This document shows positions 1 to 15,500 of a stretch of DNA of 64,000 nucleotides, piece after piece; the stretch's first letter is position 1, and every line of letters begins with the position of its first letter. Source of the stretch: Elephas maximus indicus (Eukaryota > Chordata > Mammalia > Proboscidea > Elephantidae); NCBI RefSeq assembly GCF_024166365.1, contig NC_064830.1:89892968-89956967 (forward strand), written 5' to 3'. The position numbers were made by a program, and so were the translations under genes. The notes under the pieces were generated by a model. The model saw only the letters and a list, made by a program, of their open reading frames with translations, was not told where the DNA came from and made no database searches.

Positions 1-759
1 GGCTCCATGATGCAGCCCACTGCCTCTCCAAGCAGCGAAAATTCCATTCCTTATTACCAACCCTCAGTATTATTTGCATCCACCTTACCTAAGTGATCGG
101 CTCATAGGATCCAGAACATAAACAGGGAATAGGGCTGCACCCCTGTGAACATACCGAGGTGGCTATTGGTGTCCTGCATGAAGCCCTATACTAAGCCTTC
201 TGCGCCGGCCGCACACACATTCACTTCTCTGGGAAACAGTACCAACTGCTCAGGTGAAGTTTACCTCCCCCAGCTCCCTCCCCAACTACAGCTCACCACA
301 GTCTCTCCACCAAGTCGTGAGAGCAGCGGGGCCGGAAACCGGCCATCCCTAGTCCCCGGCCACGGCTGCTCGGACCTTAAGGCCCCCACCTTCCCCTCCC
401 AAAGTGGGACCCTGCGACGTCGGAACCCGATTTGGAGTCTGCAAAAACGAAAGCCGCTGAGGAACCCAGAAAGTTACTAGAACCAGCCTCAAATAGGGCC
501 TCTCTAGGAAATGAGAGAGTTCACATATCGTTAGCACTCAGTTCACGTTTATTGGCCTAAAGCGAGAGAACCGGAAGATGCCCTTAAAAAACGTGGCGGC
601 ACTCTAGCTTCACCAGGGTTCCCTGAATGTCTCAAGAAACCTTGAATAGCCTTCGGCCACTGACTACCCTTCAAAAGATGACGGCATCCCGTCCAGTTCG
701 GTTCACTGAGGACTACAATATCTGCTGTTAACTATAATGGCAACCTGCCCCAATTTGGC

Positions 760-760
<1 letters not shown>
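1..760. other. Upstream flank, nothing recognised
   Basis: No exon, known repeat or RNA gene could be recognised here. Short open frames on both strands lack splice or family support. GC content rises towards 760, where the PRR14 CpG island begins. Confidence 0.5.
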
Positions 761-6560
<5,800 letters not shown>

Positions 6561-6643
6561 GAGCTCCACCTGTTTGTCCATCTATCCGTCCTGGAGGGGG
6601 GGAAAGCCTCGTAAGGCAATAATAATTTTTTCTCTATATTTCT

Positions 6644-6649
6644 AGTAAA
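6644..6649 (+). terminator. PRR14: PRR14 polyadenylation signal (AGTAAA variant)
   Basis: AGTAAA lies 84 bp after the stop codon, followed by T/GT-rich sequence (TTTCTGCTTTTTGTATGTCTC). This implies a very short 3' UTR with cleavage near 6665-6680. No AATAAA occurs in the same interval. Confidence 0.65.
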
Positions 6650-6831
6650 GTTTTCGATACGTTTCTGCTTTTTGTATGTCTCTGGCTGAGTCTGAGAGTG
6701 ATTGGGAGCATTGGCTGATGTTTTCACTTTGGGCCCAAAGAACTGGGAAATGGGGGCAGTGCCAGCCAACAGGGCTGGGGAAATGGTCACTGGAGAGTGT
6801 CTCCATGTGAAAATTCTCCTGTATCGAGGGG

Positions 6832-7330
6832 CCCTTCTTTTATTTATTGTGCTTTAAGCGAAAGTTTACAAATCAAGTCAGTTTCTCATACAAAAACTTA
6901 CACACACCTTGCTATGTACTCCTAGCTGCTCTCCTCTTAATGAGACAGCACATTCCTCCTCTCCACCCTGCATTCCCCATGTCCATTCAACCAGCTCCTG
7001 TCCCCCTCTTCCTTGTCATCTCGCCTCCAGACAGGAGTTGCCCACAGTCTCATGTGTCTACTTGAGCCAAGAAGCTCTCTCCTTACCAGTATCATTATCT
7101 TATAGTCCAGTCCAGTCCCCGTCTGGAGAGTTGGCTTCGGGACTGGTTCCAATCTTGGGCTAACAAAGTGTCTGGGACAATGACCTCCAGGGTCCCCCCT
7201 AGTCTCAGACATTAAGCCTGGTCTTCTTATGAGAATTTGAGAGCTGCATCCCACTGTTCTGCTCCATCAGGGATTCTCTGTTGTGTTCCCTGTCAGGGCA
7301 GTGATCGAGTGGTAGCCGAGTGGAAAGGCA
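6832..7330 (-). repeat. L1 3' UTR fragment, minus strand
   Basis: The left end (TTATTGTGCTTTAAGCGAAAG) is the reverse complement of the L1 3' terminus seen at about 32100. The right part matches, in reverse complement, the L1 3' UTR around 31650. A sister copy lies at 56459-57070. Confidence 0.7.
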
Positions 7331-7688
7331 CTTCTGAATCTGCTCCTGATGATACTGGCCCTTACAGACCCTGGGCAGGGCCAGGTTCCGCCAATTCTCT
7401 TACACCAAGGAGACTGAAAGGCCCAGAGAAGACCAAGGCCTTTATCAAATAGTACTGATGCCTCCTGACAGGCACACCAGGACCCCTTGCTGCTGGATTC
7501 AAGAGCTAAGAGTAATTAGCCATTTAAGCACCTACCACAGCCTATCAGATACTCGACCTACACATAGCCCTGCAAGGAAATAAATCATTTTATAGATGAG
7601 AGGGCCACGTAAGAGTCAACGGGTTGTTCATATTAAAACGGTAACATAGCCAATGAGGCCAGGTCTTTGCATCTTTCATAACTTAGAG
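7330..7688. other. Spacer, nothing recognised
   Basis: Unique-looking intergenic sequence between the L1 fragment and a MIR. No exon or motif could be supported. Confidence 0.4.
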
Positions 7689-7689
7689 G

Positions 7690-7872
7690 CAAAATGGAGT
7701 AGTGGCTAAGAGCACAGACTTTGGAGCTGGCTCCTTGGGTCCAAACCCTTGATAGGGAACAACCTGTTTGGGCGTCAGTTACCTCCTCTGTAAAACAGGG
7801 CTAAGAGCAGTACCTACTTAACAGAATTATTACAAAATGAGTTAATACATGAAAAAGTGCCTGGCACACAGT
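7690..7872 (+). repeat. MIR element
   Basis: It shows the typical MIR run: AGTGGCTAAGAGCACAGACT, then TTACCTCCTCTGTAAAACAG and GTGCCTGGCACACAG. Confidence 0.8.
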
Positions 7873-7879
7873 TGCGAAG

Positions 7880-8360
7880 TGTTGGTTTTTAATTGTTAGA
7901 CCGTGAGACCGCAAGCCAGACAGCCTCCGGTTGAGCTAAGCAATAACGGACCGCGGCTTTTTTCCAGCGCTTCCAACTCTCGCAAAGTATCCAGCGCACG
8001 CGAGCCCAACTGCGCCGCGGAGCGATCCCGTTGAGCTGCCAACACACCACACGCTTGCGCGAGACGCCAGGAGGCCAGTGGGCTAAACCAAGCGGCAGAG
8101 AGGAAGAGACGACTTCACCAATTGTCGAACCGGACCTTCCGCGACCGTGCGCCGCCAAGCGGCCAACCGCTACTTAAGACTCGCACACTGTGTCCTAACT
8201 CCTCCCACCTCGACGCCGTCAGAAGGCCGGCCAATCAGCGACGAGTAGGAAGAGGCGGGTCTTCTAGGGGACCTCCCCAAGCACCTACTTCTAACCAGTT
8301 GAGTCACAAAATTTGTAGAAGGGCGGAGCTAATCTGATGTATACCCAATCAGGGATTTGA
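7880..8360. promoter_or_regulatory. CpG-rich block with CCAAT boxes, possible separate promoter
   Basis: CpG density rises sharply against the flanking spacer. Two CCAAT-type boxes are seen: GGCCAATCAGCG near 8230 and CCCAATCAGGG near 8346. GGGCGG-like boxes occur near 8255 (AGGCGGGTC) and 8322. It lies about 1.2 kb upstream of the FBRS start codon and is separated from the FBRS island by a purine-rich stretch. It could be a distal FBRS promoter or the promoter of an unannotated transcript. No gene was recognised. Confidence 0.4.
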
Positions 8361-8439
8361 GGGTAGTTACATATTTCCCACTTCCCCGATCTTAACCCAG
8401 CCCTTCGCTTGGACGTCTAACCTATCAACCTATCAACGA

Positions 8440-8580
8440 CTAAGCGTGTGGGAGGGAGGCAGAAAGGGGAGGGTCAGGGTGGGAGGAGGCAGAGAGAGGA
8501 AGGAGGCGTAGGCTGAGGAGGAAAAGGGAGGAGGGTCAGGGAAGTCCTGGTGGAGAAGAGGCTCAAGACTCCAAAGGAGA
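8440..8580 (+). repeat. Purine-rich (GGGAGG) low-complexity stretch
   Basis: A long run of A/G-rich sequence (GGGAGGGAGGCAGAAAGGGG and similar) with few pyrimidines. The reverse-strand open frame over it is a composition effect. Confidence 0.6.
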
Positions 8581-8699
8581 CAACAGGATGGTGCGCTGGA
8601 GCTCCCCTGCTGCCTAACTGCCGTCCCGGATCCCTTAACACACAAGTCAGACAGACGGAAGAAAGGAAAAGACTTTTATGTCGGCAGACGGCGAAGCTT

Positions 8700-9575
8700 T
8701 ACCCGTCACCGTTGCCTCACATCCGGGGCTTTGGAGGGCTGGCCCCGGGGCCCCGCCCCCCCCCGCGCCTTTCATGGCGACCAAAGGCGGAGGCTGGAGG
8801 AGCTGGGCCCGGAGGAGGCCCCTTTAAATCTCCTTAAAGGGGTGGCCGCTGAACTCGGCAGACACCAACGCCAGCCTTAAAGGGGAAGCTGCTGAACAGA
8901 AGCTGACAAATTAAGAACTGTGTTGTTGGGAGAATTGGGGCGACTGGGGTTTCTAGCCTCCTTTCCCCCCCCAACGCAAAAAGTCCTTTAAACTCAGGTT
9001 AAAGGGGAAGTAGTCGCTTGTGGACGACTGGGAACTAACTCCCGGATCCTTAAAGGGGCGGCCTGTTGTTAGGCGGACCCTGGACTCCTTAAAGGGGTGG
9101 CGTGTTTGAGCCGGAGGACTTGAGACACTTTTAAAGGGGAGGTGTGCGTTTCGGGGCGAGCTTTCGGCCCCTTTTAAAGGGGTGGCCCTTCCTCTTCCTC
9201 GGGGAGACTTGCCTCGACCCCTGGCAGGGGGCGGCCACCGCACTAGGCCGGCCAGACACCGTCGGGTCGTCTTAAAGGGGCCGGGGGCTGGACTACTTGA
9301 GGCCTCGCCTTAAAGGGACGACCTCCCCGTTTTCGCCGCCGCGGCCCCGCCGGCCCCACGGGGGGGCCCCTCGGGCTAGTCGGCCCGGGGGCGGCGCCGG
9401 CTCTCCGGGCCTTGGCCTTGGGGCAAGCTCGGGGCCAGTGGATCCGGCTTTAAAGGGGGAAGCCGTGGCCCTCACGTCCCTGTGCAGCCGTCAGCGCCGC
9501 GCCTGCGACCCCGGGCCTACGGACAGGCCGCTCCGGGCCCCGCCGCCTCCGGATGCGGCGCTGAGGGCGGTCGTC
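8700..9575 (+). promoter_or_regulatory. FBRS: FBRS CpG-island promoter and 5' leader
   Basis: Very GC-rich with no TATA box. It runs into the long first coding exon. The region contains about eleven copies of a TTAAAGGGG box between 8819 and 9459. The transcription start cannot be placed by eye. The frame of the start codon stays open upstream to about 9297. Confidence 0.7.
8819..9459 (+). repeat. Degenerate array of TTAAAGGGG boxes upstream of FBRS
   Basis: Forward boxes centred on TTAAAGGG(G) occur at 8832, 8875, 8997, 9048, 9087, 9128, 9171, 9271, 9308 and 9447. A reversed box (CCCCTTTAAA) is at 8819. Many spacings are 37-51 bp, or near multiples of that. Flanks also look related: GCTGAAC follows the first two boxes, and GGACYYTGGACT-like sequence precedes others. 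This suggests a decayed minisatellite of about 40 bp units, or a purposeful cluster of binding sites. Confidence 0.7.
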
Positions 9576-12500
9576 ATGGAGACGGCAGCGGCCGCGGCTC
9601 CGGGCCCGGGCTGGGCCACTGAGGGGGAGCGGCGGCGGCGGCGCTGCTCGCGCCGAGACCGAGACCGAGAGCAACGACGCCGCCGAGGTCCCGGCGGCGA
9701 CGCACCCCGGGCCCTGTTGGCCGCCCCGCGCGGTTCTTCGTCCTCGTCGTCGCCGCCGCCGCCTGCCCGGCCCTGGTCGTCAGCTTCGTCTGGAGAGCGG
9801 CCCGGGGGCCCGAGACGGCGGCGGCCCCGTCCCAGGCCTCGGCCCCCGCGACCCCGAGCTCGGAAGCGGCCTGCCGGCTCGGGTAGCCGCGGGGAGGAAG
9901 AGGAGGAGGAGGGGGGCCCAGACGACGGGGAGGCTGAGGAGGAGCCTGAAGAGGAGGAAGAAGAGGAGGAGGAGGACTTGATCGATGGCTTCGCTATCGC
10001 TAGCTTCGCCAGCCTTGAGGCCTTGCAGGTGGGCCCTGGTGGGAGTGGGGGTTTCAGAGGGGCAGGAAGAAGGTGATAGTGTCTAGAATGGGTGGAGTTG
10101 AGGGGGGAATGCTGGCACCCCAAACCAGAGCAACCGGCTCCTCTGGCCAGCTTTCTGCCCCACCCTGGGGTGGGAGGAGGTAGAGCTAGTCTCCAGAGAC
10201 CGACCAGGCTGCCTGGGTTGAGAGTCACTTTGGTAGCTTGGTCACCCCCAGAGAGGTCGGGAGATTTCTTTCCTCCACCCACCTCAGTCCCATCTCCTCC
10301 CCCACAGAAGGATGCATCTCTTCAGCCCCCAGAGCGACTGGAACACCGGCTGAAGCATTCTGGGAAGCGGAAGAGGGGGGGCTCCAGTGGGGCCACTGGG
10401 GAGCCAGGGGACAGCTCTGATCGGGAGCCTGGCCGGCCCCCTGGGGATCGGGCCCGAAAATGGCCCAATAAGCGGAGAAGGAAAGAGGTGAGCTTGTCTC
10501 AGATTCCCATTTTTTAAGATTCATTAGGTAAAATATCTTTTGCATAGATCTTGTTTTCACTGCTAGCGCCACTGCCCTTTGTAAACAGTGACGCCAGTGT
10601 GTGAGAGTAAAGAGGAAGGGAGAGCAAATTTGAGGCCCCACCACTCCTACAGATCTAGCAAACCCTTGTCTACACTTAGACTCACTTGCTTTTGGTGGCC
10701 ACTAAAGCCTACCCTAAAAAACCCTAAACGTGTTAATAATTCAGAGATGCGCCAAAGGGACTTAGGATAGTTGAATCATTGGAGATGTTAAGTGAATTAG
10801 ATGTGGTCCCTGCCTTCCCCTCGAGGTGGTGACAATCTAGCAGGAAAGAAACAGTCAGCAGACACCTAGAGTGGAACTTGAGAAGCTACAGGGGCAGAGG
10901 TCTGGGAGAAATGCTACAGAAACCCACATGAGGAAGCCACTTCACTGCATGGGAGATGGGGGGGGGCGGGGAGTTGTGGTTAGGGAAAGCCCCCTAGGAT
11001 GTCTCAGTCAGGCCTTGAGGAATAGTAAGTTTTCTGAGAGGATAAATAGGGCAAGGTTGTTTTGGATAAAAACACAGAGATGTGAGAACTTGGTGTACCT
11101 GGAAAACAGCAAGAGTCTCTCGAATATGGGGGTGGGCAATAAGCAGAAAAAGCTAGAAAAAGCAGTTTTAGAGTGGATTGTGGGGGGGCCTTGAGTGCCT
11201 TGCTGGGAGTTTGGACTTTATCCAAAGGCCTTGCCTGTCAGCCTCCCTCACCTCTGGACTCTGGTCTTTCTCAGGCCTCCTCCCGTCACTCTCTGGAAGC
11301 TGGATACATAGTAAGTGCTATCTGCCTGGACTGGCCCCTCCCCTCTCACTCCCTCTCTGAAAGTCCCCTCTCCACCATGGGCCCAATCCTGTTTCCTTTT
11401 GTGACATCTCTGTCTTTCCTTTTTCCCAGTGTGATGCGGAAAGCGATCTGGACGAGAGGGTGAGTGGGGCTAGAACTTGTTGGGTGTGTAGTGTCACAGT
11501 GTGTAAAATGGACTACAGTTTCAAGGCCCCTAAGTGCAGCACACAGATCCTCTCTTGAGTGGGAAATATGGTTTAGTTGAGCCAGGGTTAGGTTCTTGGA
11601 AGGAAGGGACAGGGATTGGGAGGATAAGTGACTTCTCTTCTCTGGTGGCTAGAACTAGTTAACCAAGGAGTTGAAGGCCCATGTCTTGGTGTACCGTCCT
11701 ATCCAAAGCTCTTGCAGCTCCCAACATTTCTCCACAGAAGTTCAGAGTGGCGGTGCAGCTGAACTGGTCCTCCCTGCTAGCCATTAGTCTGTTGTCTTTG
11801 AGAGAACCGTAAATTTGAGACTGAGCAGAGGCCGTGGTATGAGAACACTTAAGTCACTGTAGTGAGTGTAAGAACGTATCGCGTAAGAGGTGTATTTCAG
11901 TTTATTATTAGGGTCGGTTTGCTTGTTTTGAGATATTGCGTCTTAGCAGTTGTTCTTCTACCCACCTGGTCCTTGTAAGTAAATTTGCATTCCTTGATGT
12001 GTGTCTTGTCTTAGGTTTTGAAAGCAAGCTAGGAAAGGAACTGTGGTGAACCGTCTGAAGGGGGTGGCTCCTATCCAGCTCTAGCTAATTGTTGCCATGC
12101 CAGAATAGGGTTCTTTCTCAAGATAAGCTTCAACCTGGGTTTTTACAAGGAGTATCCCAGTTTCTAAGTATTGTCTGTTAGCTTTAACGTTTTTGTTAAC
12201 ATTTGCGGACCAAATGGATTTAAAGACCAGTAGTTAGTGATATCTGACATTTTTGCTTTGATTCGCCTGCTTCTGTACTCCGCCAGGGCTGCCTCAGTTC
12301 AGTCCTCCTGGACTGCCAGATTCACGGGCTGGGCTGTTCCACTTCTTTACCCCAGCATAGGCTCTCTGGAGCCCACAGATTTTGATGGACTTTAGCTAAA
12401 CTGATACAACAGACTTGCCACCGCCACCAGTTCTTAACGGGCTCCAGAGGCTGTTGGCCCCCCTAGGTGGTGACCTGGCCTGCCGAGAATCTGACCCTAT

Positions 12501-15500
12501 TCCTACCCTTCTTCTCCAGGTCTCCGATGATGACCTCGAACCTTCCTTTACTGTCTCAACCAGCAAAGGTTGGTCCCAAGGGCCAGGGCTGGAGACAGGG
12601 AGGGAAATTGTGTGAGCATGGGCCTCAACTGAGCATGTCTGTTCTCCTGCCCTCATAGCCTCGGGCCCCCATGGCGCCTTCAATGGGAACTGTGAAGCAA
12701 AACTTTCTGTGGTCCCTAAAGTGTCGGGCTTGGAGCGGAGCCAGGAACAGCCCCCGGGGCCCGACCCGCTGCTAGTGCCTTTCCCCCCGAAGGAACCACC
12801 GCCTCCACCAGTCCCTCGGCCTTCTGCCTCACCCCCTGCACCCCTGCCAGCCACCCCCAGTCTGCCACCCCCACCCCAGCCCCAGCTGCAGCTTCGGGTC
12901 TCGCCCTTCGGCCTCCGCACTTCTCCCTATGGCAGCAGCCTGGACCTCAGCACTGGCAGGTGAGTGGTCCAGGGGTTTGGTCTGGCCTGGAGGGCCTGGT
13001 CACTTTGGCATCAGCCCCTGCATTCTGTGGCTGGGACATGGGATGGTACCTGTGGGATGTGACTTGAAAAAAGATTTTGAGAATAAAAAGTTGAAAAGAC
13101 TCTGGGTGAAACACATTTAAAGAGACGACAGCAGGACTTACTACTCGCAGGGGAATCCAGTTTGTGCGTTTCCCAATTTTATTTGCTGGTGGAACCGTTT
13201 TTTCAAGGCACATCTGCTAGAAATAGTGTTTTTCAGAACATACTTTGGGAAACGCTGCCGTAATGTTTAAGAGTACCGGCTTTGGTGTCATTCAGATCTG
13301 GATTCAAATTCTTGCTCTGCCATTTATTGGCTGTGTGGTTTTTGCTAAGTCACTTACTTCCTCTGAGCCTCAATTTCCTTTTGGTATAAAATGGAGTAAT
13401 AATGGTATTTTTATCTTAAAGTTGTTTGTGAGGATTAACTGTGAGTTAATGTAGTGTTTCCCAAAGTGTGTACACTCATCAGCAGTGGTATGTGAGAGGA
13501 TCTCAGGTCTTACACGAGGAAAACTTTTTTTAGTATTTATGTGTTAGCTTTTATGTGCATTACAAAAATGTGATGAATATTTCAACTCCTCGACTTCGCT
13601 TATGTAATTTTTTAGGGTGAGACTAAATGAAAAAGATTAAAAAAAAAATTATTTAAAGAAAGAAGTAAATGGTACAGGTGTCTACTCAGATGTGGCAGCA
13701 GTGGGAAGGTGGTGTGAAATGTTCGAGACTTGGGTTAGTAAATAAAGCAGGTGGTGCCACTTGACTTACAGTAAATGCTCACTGAAGGGTAAGGATTACT
13801 GGTATCACGGATGCTATTGCTATTGACATTGTCATTTCCATTCTCTTTATTCCTATTGGGAAAACTAAGGCTCAGAGCGGGTCAGTGACTTGCTCAAGGT
13901 GACCCAGGGTGTTAATGGCAAGATGGGCCTAGAATTCAGGTCTCCTGACTCCCAGGCCAGGATAGCATGCTGCTGCTTCCACTTTCTTAGGGTGGGGACC
14001 CAGGTGGCCTATTGTGATGAAGTGTCAAATGAATGACATGTTTTGTGCTGTGGTTGAGTCAGAAAAAGGAAAGTCACGTGACTGGAGACATCAGAGGCAG
14101 CTCTGTGGAAGGAGATCTAGAAAAGGAGAGGGGGTTGTGGGGTGCAGGAAGCACCTCAGTCTGAAGATGCGTTCCCTGGGTGTGGGAGGGGGAGTTCTGA
14201 GGGTCGGGTTCTGCCACCTCCTGTGCCGGAGAACCAGGGTCAGGATATTGCCCAGGCTTCTGACCCCTTCCCGTCAGAGCTGGCACCTCCCAATCCCTCA
14301 CTCATTTCCCCACTTCTCTCCCCAGCTCTTCACGGCCGCCCCCCAAGGCCCCGGCCCCTCCCGTGGCTCAGCCTCCCCCCTCATCATCCTCTTCGTCCTC
14401 TTCCTCCTCATCTGCCTCCTCCTCGTCCGCGCAGCTCACCCACCGGCCCCCGACGCCCTCACTGCCCCTACCTTTATCCAGCCACAGCTTCCCCGCACCT
14501 GGACTGCGGCCCCCACCACCACCCCACCACCCCTCCTTGTTCTCCCCTGGCCCCCCCCTGCCCCCACCCCCACCCCTGCTGCAGGTGCCAGGGCACCCTG
14601 GGGCCTCAGCGGCTAACGCCCTCTCTGGTGAGTTTGGGGTCCTGGCCGGGGGGTGGGGGGCCATGGCTTGGGCCCAATTGGCTTTGGGGCAGCTGGACCT
14701 TAGCAGACAGGAGGGCTCGAGGAGGGAGTGGCACAAGGCCAGCGGGAAGGCCAGTCACCTGGGCCTAAGGAGGCTGACATGGTGGTGACAGTCATTAAAG
14801 CCTTCTCCCCTCCCCTCCCACAGAGCAGGACCTGATCGGCCAGGACCTGAACTCTCGCTACCTGAATGCGCAGGGTGGCCCTGAGGTGGTGGGGGCAGGG
14901 GGCTCAACTCGGCCCCTGGCCTTCCAGTTCCACCAGCACAACCACCAGCACCAGCACACCCACCAGCACACCCACCAGCACTTCACCCCTTATCCCCCAG
15001 GCCTGCTGCCACCCCACGGTCCCCACATGGTGAGCTCCTCATTGGGCCAGTGATGAGGCTCAGAGGCCTGGGGGGAGGGTATGGCTTCCAGGGGAGGCCC
15101 TGGGTCCCTGGCTGGCAGCTTATTCTTCCCTTCTCTTCCCTAGTTTGAGAAATATCCAGGAAAGATGGAAGGCCTTTTCCGGCATAATGTGAGTGTGTGT
15201 GTTTGTGTGGTGCGTGGGCATGAATGCATAAACATGTGTGGCCCTAATTATTGGGGTCCAGACTTCAGTTTCAAAAGCAAAGCCTTGAGCCTGGGAGAGC
15301 TTCCTGGGGGGCTTTAGGGTGGAGGCCAGAGGACTGATGGGCAGACTGATGGGCTGCACCTCCACCCCCAGCTTGGACTAGTCCCCTTCTCTCCACAGCC
15401 GTACACGGCCTTCCCTCCCGCAGTGCCCGGCCTGCCTCCGGGCCTCCCGCCGGCTGTCTCCTTTGGCTCCCTGCAGGGGGCCTTCCAGCCCAAGGTGAGC

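Noticed and set aside
7897-7960. tRNA-like look of GAGCTAAGCAATAACGG within the CpG-rich block
   Set aside because: No B-box (GGTTCGAATCC) and no cloverleaf pairing could be found.
9491-10282. 263-codon open frame on the minus strand over FBRS exon 1
   Set aside because: It mirrors the GC-rich coding exon. It is made of Ser, Arg and Pro runs and has no splice or family support.
14014-14616. Plus-strand frame of 200 codons across an FBRS intron and exon
   Set aside because: It is out of frame with the FBRS exon 14326-14627, whose correct frame joins its neighbours; this one is a shadow.
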